Translations under genes and position numbers: made by a program
Notes under the pieces: generated by a model
What the model was told of the DNA's origin: nothing
Databases searched by the model: none
The model's input: the letters and a program-made list of their open reading frames with translations, nothing else
In this document: positions 22,313 to 32,255 of the stretch, in pieces
How positions within the stretch are numbered: position 1 is the first letter of the stretch
Layout: every line of letters starts with the position of its first letter
Assembly (NCBI RefSeq): GCF_900497805.2
Contig: NW_020954576.1
Location: 72,828,458 to 72,892,457 of the forward strand
Direction: 5' to 3'
Length of the DNA stretch: 64,000 nt
Origin: Vombatus ursinus
Taxonomy: Eukaryota > Chordata > Mammalia > Diprotodontia > Vombatidae

Positions 22313-24334
22313 CCTATTCCTATGCGCACAGTAAGCTTGGAATAATTACAGGGAAGGAGCTCTCTTCAGATGACCTTTGTCTCTGTTAAAGTGAGGCCAT
22401 TTTTTGAGAATGAAGAGGCAGTATTAGGGTTGGGGGCTTCTTTGGAATACCTGTTGGGCAGAAAAAAGAGGGGAGAAAGCAGATCATGGAAGTTTACTCA
22501 GAGTTGAGGTTTGATAATACTAGTACATAAAAAGGTCAAAAAAGGTGGATTCTAGAGAGATGATAAAAGTATCATTGAACTTTTAGATGAAGTATTCAAG
22601 GCTGGATTGTGGAAGAAAGTGAAGGAAGTATAAGGGTAATGGACAGAATAAAAATGAGAGGTTGAATACCAGGAGTCACAATGAAAATGAAGAGAATATC
22701 CTGTGGAAATGAAGGAATTAAAAGAGTGTGAAAATACAAGTAGGAGAGTAATTTCAAAATTCAAGATCTTAGAAACAGAGTACTTCTAATGAATATCAAG
22801 TTCTAAGGTGGGTCTATGCTCAATTGCTGAAATGGAGTAGAAATAAAGGTTGCTGTAAATGAGGAGAATGAGAAACTGTCAGTTTAGGATTTGGGTAAGA
22901 TTATCATACGATATGAATTTAGATACTGAAGTCATCAAAGGGGGAGAATGTCCTCGAAGTTGTTCATCAGTTCTGTAAAGGGTGATGAAATGTATCACCT
23001 CCTTTCTATCTACCAAAGTCTACCTCGATTCTTATAGGTCCTTGTCCAGATGGCTCTATACTTTGATCTTCCATCTGAAATGCTGGTGCTAAGTAATAAC
23101 TCAAAGAGTCAGCTATAGCATGACAAGGAAGTGGGTCTACTAGCTGTTGCTATGAAGAATCTGAAGCTCATATGCATACAATAAATGAATTCATAATTGC
23201 CTGATCCACCACTTAATGCCATCATCACTGAGGCAAGTCTGTCCCACTTCCAAAACCATAAATCTTGTTGTTTATTTTAGGCAAATTTTACCTATATAAA
23301 AAATGTTGGAGGCAGGTAGTACACACTACTCTCTATCGTTTGTCTAGCTTCCAAAGACCTCTGTGAAAATCATGTCCACTTGTTTACTTTTAGAGTATCT
23401 ACTTTTCCCCCCTTCTTTTATTTCTTCTCTATCCCCAAGGGTCTGAATTCCTCAATTTTTAAAAATTGACTTTGAATTCCAATGACATTGGATATTTATC
23501 ACAGGTTTGAAAGCTATAATCAATCATTATCCTATATACTACCATATCACATGTATAGCTACAAATACAACAACAGCCATGTTTCCTTCTGCTTCTAACC
23601 TTTGCTGACTTTCAGTTTGTCAAATATTCTCTTATCTCAGCATATACAAGCAGTATGCACAGCAGAGGGACATGCTATGCCTGACTCTTGAGGCTGTTAC
23701 TTCTTTCTAAGCTAATGATAAGAATATTAATAATGAATGTGGTCAGTATTGGGGTGTATCTCCCGAATCTTGATAACAATCCTACATATTCAAATTATTT
23801 TAAATAAAGAAACAAAATTAAGATATGACCTCCTAATCCAAGCTCATAAGAGAGGAAAAAAAGTTCACTTACGAAGAACATTTCTACTATTATCTTTGAA
23901 TGACTAAGCGTTCAGCCATCTTCTGAAACTTTTATGCAGAATATGTCCTTTAGTGTGACCCTCATTAATTTTTGCAATAATAATCTTGTGAATATGTCAT
24001 GGTCTGAGCTCAACAGTGTTAGAGGGATTTAATTTTCAAAGCTTCCTTTTTCCTTACCTTTCTTAAAATAGTCTTTCAGATTATAAATTTTGTCCTTGTA
24101 AAATGGCAGTGACAATCTCTGGAAAAGATTTAAAAGAAAATGATTTTTTTAAACAAAAGTCTATGGAGAGCCCACCTGTACTAACTTTGCTTCTAACTCC
24201 CTTCCTAATTGCTTAGTTCTTCACTGTATCTGTGAAACTTTCAATTCAGTTAAGACATGTGATGTGCCTTGTCCATTTTGTGCAAAGTGCTTGGAGATCT
24301 GAAATACTGGGATATTAAGCATGGCAAATGCAAA
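22313..24334. other. mostly unassigned DNA
   Basis: No gene seen. The stretch 22500-22990 is purine-rich and has phrases (gatactgaagtcatcaaagg) that resemble antisense LINE coding sequence, but I cannot assign a family. Confidence 0.45.
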
Positions 24335-24467
24335 AACAAACCAGTCCCTGATCTCAAGGAGCTTACACTGGGGGTGGGGAGGTGTTGGGTTATATAGTGT
24401 GTGCACTGAAGTAAACACAATGTATGCAGAATGTAATACAAAGTAATTTCAAGATGAGAGGGACAAG

Positions 24468-24665
24468 CATTAATTAAATGCCTACTAAATGCCAGACACT
24501 GTGTCAAGTGCTTTGCAAATATTATCCCATTTGAAACTCACAACAGTAGATGCTATTACCCCCTTTTACAATAGAGAAAACTGAGATGGTCTGCAGTTAA
24601 GTGACTTGCCCAGGGTCACATAGCTATTAAATCTTCCTGACCCCAGGCCTAGTGCTCTATTCATT
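24468..24665 (-). mobile_element. MIR-type SINE inside L2
   Basis: acaagcattaattaaatgcc, caagtgctttgcaaatatta, gtgacttgcccagggtcaca, cttcctgaccccaggcctag. Confidence 0.8.
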
Positions 24666-24744
24666 GCAATAACTACCTGCTTAAGGGTTAGAAAAAGAAT
24701 TAGGGTTAGACTGAGGGAGTAAAGAGAGGCCTCATCTACAAAGT

Positions 24745-24996
24745 GGGGCAGCCAGGTGGGGTTATGGATAGGGTGCTGGCTTTGGAGTCAGAAAGACCTG
24801 AGTTCAAATCTGACCTCAGATACTTTCTCGTTGTATGACCTTGGGCAAGGTATTTAACCATTTTTGCCTCAGTTTCCTCATCTGTAAAATGACGTGGAGA
24901 AGGAAATGGCAAACCTCTTCAGTATCTTTGCCAAGAAAACCCCAAATGAGGTCACGAAGAGTCAGACACAACTGAAATGATTGAACAACTACAACA
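24745..24996 (+). mobile_element. tRNA SINE with RTE-type tail inside L2
   Basis: Well preserved: ggggcagccaggtgggg, ctgagttcaaatctgacctc, cctcagtttcctcatctgta, ctttgccaagaaaaccccaa, gaacaactacaaca. It carries an extra dinucleotide after ggtgg. Confidence 0.9.
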
Positions 24997-25384
24997 CCAC
25001 CTAGGAAGTGGCCCCTCAGCTACATTTTAATGCAAGACAGGACTTCTAAGAGGCATAGCTCAGGAGGGAGTGTATTCTAGACATGAGGCACCACTGCACC
25101 AGAGCATGGAGATAAGAAATGGAAGCTGGGGATTATCTGGTTGGTAAACTTGACTTGAACAGAAAAATGTATGAAAGATAGCAAAATGAAATAAAATTGG
25201 AAAGGATGTGGGAGCTAGATTATGGGCACCTTCTGTTTTTTCTTTCTTTAGAAGACAAAAAAATCAGTGTTGGTTATCTCTCCTGTATCTATTTCTTATT
25301 TGATTGTTTTGTGCTGATTTTGGCCAACTGGTGTTTCTTCCTTCTTCACAGGTTGCAACAGATGTTATTTCTATACTTTATAGG

Positions 25385-25555
25385 AAAGCAACCTGATGTC
25401 GTGTAAAGGGTACCAGATTTAGCGTTAGAAGATCTGAGTTTGAATTTCAGGTTTGCTAATTACTATCTGTTTGACCCAAGGGCAAGTCCCATCTATAATA
25501 TGAAGTCAGACAGAATGATTTGTAAAGGCTCCTTCCAGTTCAAAAATCTTCCTTA
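25385..25555 (+). mobile_element. CR1/L3-tailed SINE
   Basis: gaagatctgagtttgaattt, gacccaagggcaagtcccat, aatgatttgtaaaggctcct, tccagttcaaaaatctt. Confidence 0.65.
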
Positions 25556-25654
25556 ATATTTAAGCACAAGATAGCTATTTACCTTCGCTTTCCTCCACTC
25601 CCAGAAAAAGGATTTTAGTCAGAAGCTATATTCTACAGGTAGTCTCCCTTAACA

Positions 25655-25832
25655 TATTTCTACTGGAAAGAGCATGGAATTAGGCGTTAGGAGCCCATGG
25701 CTTTGGCTCTGGCTTTTTAAAGCACTTGACCATTCCAGGCTTTAGTTTACCCATTTATAAAAGATGGGAGATGGAAGTTGGGTTAGATTAACTCAAAGGA
25801 CTTCTCCAGCTATTTGATTCTATGAAGATATC
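25655..25832 (+). mobile_element. CR1/L3-tailed SINE
   Basis: ctggaaagagcatggaatta, accattccaggctttagttt, ttgggttagattaactcaaa, cagctatttgattctatgaa. Confidence 0.7.
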
Positions 25833-26155
25833 AACTGTGCATTTATATATCTTGAACTATTCTGCATTGTGCTTAATTAATGTTATTCAAGAAATGTTTC
25901 TGAACATCATATAACATTTTCAACACTACACTAACCCCAGTTAAACATTAAAATGAAGCAAATATTTTTAAAAGCGCAATATAACTAAAAATACAAAAAG
26001 TCAATATGTTTAACTTTTGGAAATGCATTATGAGACACAACTACAAAACACAAAGCAATAAAGATAAGATCCACAATACTCTTATAAAAGGCAAATAGTT
26101 GCTTCTTGAATAAAAGTTAAAACAAGCCCTGCTACTATAAATAGGACTAAAATTT
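25833..26155. other. unassigned AT-rich DNA
   Basis: Nothing recognised. Confidence 0.6.
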
Positions 26156-26240
26156 TGTTTATATATTTATTTATGTATGCATGCATATGTAAATGTATGT
26201 GTGCACACATATACATACATACACACATACACACACACAC
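26156..26240. repeat. (TATG)n/(CA)n microsatellite
   Basis: tttatatatttatttatgta, catgcatatgta, then acacacacac immediately left of a SINE head. Confidence 0.92.
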
Positions 26241-26491
26241 GGCAGCTAGGTGGCACAACTAGGATACAGTGCCAGGCCTGGAGACAGAAAGATCTGAGTT
26301 CAAATATGGCCTCAGACATTTACTAGTTGTGTGACCATGGGCAAGTCACTTAACCCTGTTTGCCTCAGTTTCCTCACCTGTAAAATGAGCTAGAGAAGGA
26401 AATGGCAAACCATTCCAGTATCTTTGTCAAGAAAACCCCAAATGGGGTCACAAAGTGTCAGACACAACAGAAAATGACTGAACAACAACAA
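26241..26491 (+). mobile_element. tRNA SINE with RTE-type tail
   Basis: Well preserved: ggcagctaggtggcacaact, gagttcaaatatggcctcag, gggcaagtcacttaaccctg, gaaaaccccaaatggggtca, ctgaacaacaacaa. A microsatellite lies on both sides. Confidence 0.93.
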
Positions 26492-26627
26492 ATAAATACA
26501 TATATTTGTGTGTGTGTATAGAGAGGCCTATATTGTCTCAGCCCTTTGATATCCTCAATGTATACGTTACTGTTCTACATAAATGTCCCACAGCATTAAT
26601 TTTTTCATAAAGTTGAAAAACCTTGAT

Positions 26628-27119
26628 TCAATTTTTAGCCTTGATGACACAGGCTCTTTGCCTGGGTCCCCACCTTTCCAAAGGCCTCACAATCACAGTA
26701 TCACAATAAACTCTGAACCACCCATGGATTAGATGCTCAGACATTATTTTGTATTTTGATTTTTTTTGACCAATTCTGGTTGTTTCAAACATGGACTTTT
26801 TTTCAAAAGATATAGTCACATCAACAACTGTGACTACTAGTTTCTTGTGGTGTAAAAGTACAAGGTCTCATCAAAGTGCTTCCACTAGTCCAGAATCAAT
26901 TAGTTTCACCAGAACTTTAGTGGTCTCTGGCCCTCTCACCATTCTTATTAGTCTGTTTAAAATGGCATCATGCCATGAGGTGATATCACCTGCCTGGGTG
27001 ACAGTTACAGTAGCAAAGAAAATGAGGGAATATTTCATCTCATGTTTTCCACTAACAACAGTGCTTATCTCCAGAGCCAAATCATTTTTTGATTCCAAAG
27101 GGAAGCAATCAAACCTGGC
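26628..27119 (-). mobile_element. possible R2/R4-type LINE endonuclease relic
   Basis: One minus-strand frame stays open for 163 codons with a single internal TGA (26871-26873), bounded by an upstream stop at 27120-27122 and its own stop at 26628-26630. The peptide has the layout of the restriction-like endonuclease that ends R2/R4/NeSL-clade LINEs: a helix with ITSWHDAILNRLIRM (family R-HD-I), then after the stop codon DLVLLHHKKLVVTVVDVTIS (family PDLVx...VVDVTV-FE), then FEKK, a KSKYK stretch (family K-KY), and VIVRPLERWGPRQ (family V-G-LG-WDP-N). The proline of the PD pair is missing. No zinc finger or reverse transcriptase is visible upstream, where an L1 tail and SINE follow. What I see is an unusually open frame; the family is my inference from motif spacing. 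A chance frame or an unknown retrocopy remains possible. Confidence 0.4.
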
Positions 27120-27334
27120 TCAAAAAAATAAAATGCCAGTTTGCAAACCAGGGAAAAGACCCCACCTTCTTTATATTAAAAAAAAAAACTGTAAGGCCAA
27201 AGTCATAAGAAGTATGTTCTAGATTGTCAACCAGTATTGCTTGTAAAAATGACAAATCAATTGTTTCAAAAGTCATTCGGCCCTGCTATCTACCTATGAT
27301 AGAAAGTCTACAGACTGAAGTCTATTTTCCTTTT

Positions 27335-27465
27335 TTTTTCTTTTTGGGCAGTTAGTGCTGGAATTTGTTTGCATGACTATACATTTTTAGTGAGTTTTTT
27401 TGGGGGGGAAGTGTGGAGGGAGAGAATTCAGAACTGATAATAAAATAAAACTGAATTTTAAAAAG
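27335..27465 (+). mobile_element. L1 3' tail
   Basis: tttgcatgactatacatttt, ttgggggggaagtgtggagg, gagagaattcagaactg, ending aaaataaaactgaattttaa. Strongly 5'-truncated. Confidence 0.75.
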
Positions 27466-27678
27466 TCATACAATGCTTTCAGAAGCCATTGTCAAGCCAT
27501 AAGGTTAAAACTCCCTTGATTGATCCCCAGTTGATTTTTACTTTTATGGTCAATCAATGAGAGGCCATACACAACCAGGACTATACATTATATGCAACTG
27601 CAAACTCATCACTGACCTACTACATTGTCTTCTTAAGCCATAAACCTATGAAATCCTTGGTCACCATTTGTTTGCTCT

Positions 27679-27926
27679 TTGTTGTTTAGTCATTTATAGT
27701 CATGTCTGATTCTTTTTGACACCATTTAGAGTTTTCTTGAGAAAGATACTGGGGTGATTTGCCATTTCCTTCTTCAGTTCATTTTATAGGTGAGGAAACT
27801 GAGGCAAATAGAGTTAAGTGACTTGACCAGGATCACACAACTAGTAAATTTCTGAGGCTGGATTTGAACTCAGATCTTCCTGTTTTGCAGAGCTGGCATT
27901 CTATCCACTGTGCCACCTACCTGCCC
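27679..27926 (-). mobile_element. tRNA SINE with RTE-type tail
   Basis: ttgttgtttagtcatttata, gatttgccatttccttcttc, gaggaaactgaggcaaatag, ggatttgaactcagatcttc, gtgccacctacctgcccc. Confidence 0.9.
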
Positions 27927-27979
27927 CTTGTGTGCACTACCATACTCTAAATAACATAAATACCCATATTGAGGAGAAA

Positions 27980-28095
27980 GGAAGGAAGATACACATATAT
28001 ACACACATAGATAATAAGTATGCATATATGTCTCTGTATGTATGTGTATATATATATGTGCAAATACACACATATGAATATATGTACACAGATAC
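27980..28095. repeat. (TA)n/(CACATA)n microsatellite
   Basis: Mixed tatata, cacata and tatgta runs; open frames through it on both strands are artefacts. Confidence 0.92.
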
Positions 28096-28097
28096 AA

Positions 28098-28376
28098 TTC
28101 TAAGACTGACTTCATCTCTTACTTTCCTGTCTTCTGGGAAATTGCTCTGTGCCTTTGCTTATATCCTTCAAGGATGTACGATTACATGTCTTTTTTTGTG
28201 CTGTATTCCTTTTCTGTATTAGTCAGAAAAGACCATACTGTTAGTACAGTTCATATTCTCACTCTCCCATAGCACCTCTTACAATTGTCCTTTCAGTTCA
28301 CCTTACAGACACACTCAAACATGTCTCCTCATTCATTAGATTGCTGAGGAGAGATGGGAGCAGGTATCGTCACATA
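28098..28376 (+). repeat. direct-repeat copy 1 (unassigned segment)
   Basis: Begins ttctaagactgacttcat and ends attgctgaggagagatggga. The same two anchors, in the same order and spacing (~275 bp) and with patchy similarity between, occur at 31893-32170. I do not recognise the sequence as a known repeat family. Confidence 0.55.
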
Positions 28377-28379
28377 ATA

Positions 28380-28495
28380 CATTTTATATGTGTATGTGTG
28401 TGTGTATATAAAGATATGTATATGTGTATATATACACATAAATTATATATATACATATATAATATGTATATGCCTACATACATACACATGTGGTG
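28380..28495. repeat. (TG)n/(TA)n microsatellite
   Basis: tatgtgtatgtgtgtgtgta, then tatacacataaattatatat and similar. A SINE sits in it at 28493-28726, and the repeat resumes at 28727-28765. Confidence 0.92.
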
Positions 28496-28726
28496 GTTCA
28501 GTTTTTTTTTTTAGTCGTTTTCATGACCCCATTTGGCGTTTTCTTAGCAAACATACTAAAGTGGTTTGTCATTTCCAGCTCATTTTGTAGACGAAGAAAC
28601 TGAGATAAACAGGGTTAGGTGACTTGCCCAGGGTCACTTAACTAGTAAGTTTGTGAGGCTGGATTTGAACTCAGATCTTTCTGACTCCTGGCCCAGCACT
28701 CTATCCACTATGCCACCTAGCTGCCC
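28493..28726 (-). mobile_element. tRNA SINE with RTE-type tail inside microsatellite
   Basis: tggttcagttttttttttta, catttccagctcattttgta, gacttgcccagggtcactta, tttgaactcagatctttctg, ccacctagctgccc. The microsatellite continues on the far side. Confidence 0.88.
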
Positions 28727-28863
28727 ATATATACACACATATACACATTGTTATGTGTATCTACATATGAAGTATGCAATTGCCAGCATCAGTCAGAAGT
28801 TTTTTCAATATAATTACAAATTATTGAATTTTATAAGAAAAGTTATTAATGGAGGTGATATTT

Positions 28864-29323
28864 AGGTGATGATTTGAAAGGAAAATCAACAAGTACTGTA
28901 TTAACATTTGTAGGGAGAATCTCAAATCCAAATGATCAGGGTTGATATGCATAACTTTCACAGTTATTCAGATGCCAGGATGAAGAAGTCTGGTATAATT
29001 GTGTAATGATAACTTGTATTGTTTTCTTTTGTTTGAACCCTCTCTTGCAATTAAGAAAAATGAGCACAAATAACAGGTATAGAAACTTTTTTGGTTTAAG
29101 ATGGTGGAGTAGAGGCAGCAACCCAGCTGAACTTTCTTAACATCCTCCTCCAAACAACTTTAAAATAACACCTCAAATCAAATTTCAAAGTGGCAGAGAC
29201 AACAAAAAGTCAGGGTGAGACACTTTTCCAGCCAAAGACAACTTCAGAGGCTGGCAGGAGAGGTCCATGATACCATGGTGGGAGGCTGGCCCAGGATACA
29301 CATGGTGATAGCATCAGAAATGG
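28864..29323 (+). repeat. left arm of a ~460-bp inverted repeat
   Basis: Reverse-complementary to 31238-31691 at roughly 94% by hand alignment, with a few single-base indels. The first ~220 bases (aggtgatgatttgaaagg onwards) are not L1. The last ~230 bases are the 5' end of an L1 (gtttaagatggtggagtaga, gcagagacaacaaaaagtca, cagccaaagacaacttcaga). The arm therefore spans an L1 5' boundary together with its neighbour DNA. Confidence 0.88.
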
Positions 29324-29605
29324 GTGCTATATTTTGATCTAGAAATCCCATTATAGGCATATATTCTAATGAATTCAAAAACACATAACAAGGTTTATTA
29401 CATAGTAAAATATTCATGGCAGTTATCTTTGTGATAACAAAGAACTTGAGCCAAATTGAGTGCCCATTGATTGGAGAGCAGCTGAAAAAATTGAGGTTTA
29501 TGAATGTAAATGAATGCTATTATACAGAAAAATTCCAAATATGAGGAATTCAGAGAAACAAGGAAGATTTTATGAACTTATACAGAGCAAGATAAATAGA
29601 TAAGT
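29324..29605 (+). mobile_element. L1 3'-region fragment, sense
   Basis: gatctagaaatcccattata, gcccattgattggagagcag, ttatgaatgtaaatgaatgc, cagagaaacaaggaagattt, ttatacagagcaagataa. It joins straight onto the L1 5' end of the left arm with everything between missing, and has no poly(A). Confidence 0.78.
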
Positions 29606-29639
29606 CTCTATTTCACCAAATATCCATTTTCCCCATGAA

Positions 29640-31468
29640 GAATTATGCTCAGTTTTTTTTTGAGATTATTCTTGCTTATAATCCTAGCTCCTTACCCTAT
29701 TAGAATATTCCAAGCCCTCCACTCCTTTAATGAAGAAACTGCTAAATCTTGTATAGTCCTATCACTCCATGATATTTGAATTGTTTCTGGCTGCCTGCAG
29801 TGTTTCCTCCCTGGACTGGGAGGTCTGAAATTTGGCTATAATATTCTTGTAAGTTTTCATTTTGGGATCAATTTCAGGAGGTGATCACTGGATTCTTTCA
29901 ATTTCTATTTTGCCCTCTGGATTTAAGATACAGACATAGTTTTCCTTAAAAATTTCTTGAAATATGTCTATTATCTTTTCTTATTATAGCTTCTGGGTAG
30001 TCTAGTAATTCATAAATTACCTCCTTGTTCTACTTTCCAAGTTGATTGTTTTTCTGCTGAGATATTTCACATTTTCTTCTATTTTTTTCATTTTTTGACT
30101 TTGTTTTATTGTTTCTTGATATCTCATGGAGTTATTACCTTCTACTTGCCCAATTCTAATTTTTAAGAAATTATTTTCTTGGAGTAACTAGGTGGCATAG
30201 TGGATATAGCACCAGCCCTGAAGGCAGGACAACCTAGTTCAAATCTGGCCTCAGACCAAACACTTGACACTTACTAGCTGTGTGACCCTAGGCAAGTCAC
30301 TTAACCCCAATTGCCTTGAAAGATTTTTTTTTCTTCAGTGAGCATTTGTATCTGTTTTTATTTGGCCTATTCTGCTTTCTTTATAAGGAGTTCTTTTCTT
30401 TAGTAAATTTTTTTGCCCTCTTTTACCATTAGGCCAATTCTATTTTTAAGGTGTTATTTTCTTCAGTACATTTTTGGGCCTCTTTTATTAAGCTGTTAAT
30501 TCTCCTTTCATAATTGTAGATCATCACTCTCATTTCTTTTCCCAATTTTTCCTCTACCACTTTTATCTCTTTCCTTAATGCTTTCAGGTATTCTTACTGG
30601 GTTTGTGTCCAATTACCATTTTTTCTTTGAGACTTTGTAGCTATTTTCATATTGTTATCTTCTTTTGAGTTTATGTCTTGGTCTTCTTTACCACTGTAGT
30701 AGCTTTTTATGGTCAAGTTCTTTGCTGTTGTTTGCTCATTTTTCCAACCTATTTCTTGATTTTGAACTTTAAGTTAGACTATGCTCAGCTGGGGTTGGGG
30801 ATGCATTGCCTCAAGATTCTAGCTTTTTTGTCTGCTATTTTCAGAGCTATTTCTGGGGGTCTGCAACTTTTTAGTGCTTCCAAGATAGTGTGATCTACAG
30901 AAATGTCTGGTTACTGCTCTTCTGATCTATTTCCAGTCTTTACCCAGGAAGGAACTCTACTCTTCTGCAGCTGCAAGCATTAACACTCCTCTCTGCCCTG
31001 CAACTGTGACCAGGACCCCTCCTCCCTTGTGACAGATCACAAATGCTCCTTTTCACCCTGAAACTGTGACCTAGAACTGCATATGGGCAAAAGAATTGCC
31101 AATCAGTGCCAGCTGCAGCCAGGGTAAGCAAGAGTCCCCTGCGATCTCTTTCTGACCAACTGTCTGACCCACTTACTATCTCCGGGATGAGAGTGCCTGA
31201 AGTTGCTGCTGTCACTGTCACAGCTGCCTCCAAAATCCACTTCTGGTGCTAACACTATGTGTATCCTGGGCCAGCCTCCCACCGTGATGTCGTGGATCTC
31301 TCCTGCCAGCCTCTGAAGTTGTCTTTGGCTGGAAAAGTGTCTCACCCTGACTTTTTGTTGTCTCTGCCACTTTGAAATTTGATTTGAGGTGTTATTTTAA
31401 AGTTGTTTGGAGGAGGATGTTGAGAAAGTTCGGCTGGGTTGCTGCCTCTACTCCACCATCTTAAACCA
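29640..31468 (-). mobile_element. L1 5'UTR and ORF1, antisense
   Basis: On the minus strand: the 5' end near 31468 (gtttaagatggtggagtag), a 5'UTR to about 30780, ORF1 (start region near 30750, coiled coil at 30000-30600), and the ORF1 C-terminal region ending near 29660. The C-terminus is recognisable as the reverse of ggaggtgatcactggattct and ccctccactcctttaatgaa. Broken by many stops and by a SINE at 30181-30317. Its outer 230 bases are the right arm of the inverted repeat. Confidence 0.8.
30181..30317 (+). mobile_element. poly(A)-type tRNA SINE inside L1
   Basis: aactaggtggcatagtggat, tcaaatctggcctcagacca, gtgtgaccctaggcaagtca, ccccaattgccttgaaag. It splits the antisense ORF1. Flanking aagaaattattttctt and gaaagatttttttttctt look like a worn target duplication. 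Confidence 0.88.
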
Positions 31469-31691
31469 AAAAAGTTTCTATACCTGTTATTTGTGCTCAT
31501 TTTTCTTAATCGCAAGAGAGGGTTCAAACAAAAGCAAACAATGCAAGTTATCATTATAAAATTATACCAGACTCCTTCATCCTGGCATGTGAATAACTAT
31601 GAAAGGTATGCACATCATCCCTGATTTGGACTTGAGATTCTCCCTACAAATGTTAATATAACTTGTTGATTTTCCTTTCAAGTCATCACCT
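31238..31691 (-). repeat. right arm of the inverted repeat
   Basis: Mirror of 28864-29323. The L1 part (31238 to about 31468) and the non-L1 part (about 31470-31691, ending caagtcatcacct) are both present in the same order when read on the minus strand. The best-conserved stretch is around 31450-31510 (aaaagtttctatacctgtta). Confidence 0.88.
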
Positions 31692-31892
31692 AATTATGAA
31701 TTTTCACCTTTTCCTCAGATTGCTCTTTTATTTCTACAAGGATATTTCCTTCCCCTGGGTTGTTAGGGAAATAGGTCATCAGAATCAAGAATAGCCTCTG
31801 CCTTCACTACTGTTGCACTTTTCAACCTTCTCCTGTTCAACACCAGTGCCTAATGCAATGTCTCTTTCTTGGTTCCTCTCACTTCTGTCATG

Positions 31893-32170
31893 AGAAAAAA
31901 AGTTCTAAGACTGACTTCATTTCTGGTTCTTATCTCCAGCAAACTTCTATGTGTCTTCTCTTCCACACTTCAAAAATTTGTGATTGTGTCTTATGTGCTG
32001 TTTCTTCCCTATATGGTTTAGAAGAACCCATTTTATTTTACTACATTTTATATTCTAACTTCACTCCAGATACCTGCAACTACTTTTTTTTAGCCCCTTA
32101 GAGATCCATCTTATCTCATCTTCTCACTCACTACATTACTGAGAAGAGATGGGAATAGGTAACATTATCC
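31893..32170 (+). repeat. direct-repeat copy 2 (unassigned segment)
   Basis: gttctaagactgacttcatt at the left, cattactgagaagagatggg and aataggtaacatt at the right; the interior is only loosely similar to 28098-28376. A short open frame here has no recognisable product. Confidence 0.55.
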
Positions 32171-32255
32171 CTCTTTAAAGATGACATAATGGCATAGAGA
32201 GGTTAAGGTGATTGCCCAAGCTACACATTCCATCCTTTAGACAGAAACTGAAATG
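32171..32255 (-). mobile_element. MIR-type SINE fragment
   Basis: atccctctttaaagatgaca, gagaggttaaggtgattgcc. Worn. Confidence 0.5.

Larger units (their letters stand above)
24335..25225 (-). mobile_element. L2 LINE, antisense, split by two SINEs
   Basis: Pieces at 24335-24467 (agtccctgatctcaaggagc), 24666-24742, and 24997-25225 (ggagggagtgtattctagac, accagagcatggagataaga) follow the order of one antisense L2 3' region. A MIR (24468-24665) and a young SINE (24745-24996) separate them. Confidence 0.7.

Noticed and set aside
22500-22990. Purine-rich stretch as a possible gene or long L2
   Set aside because: Some phrases suggest antisense LINE coding DNA, but I could not place it on a family, so it is left unassigned.
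26241-26330. tRNA-like A and B boxes (GAGTTCAAATC) in many places
   Set aside because: These are the tRNA-derived heads of SINEs; no copy folds into a complete tRNA with a CCA-adjacent acceptor stem.
28864-31691. Paired 460-bp repeats as LTRs of an endogenous retrovirus
   Set aside because: The copies are inverted, not direct. They contain L1 5' sequence, and no viral coding or primer-binding region is present.
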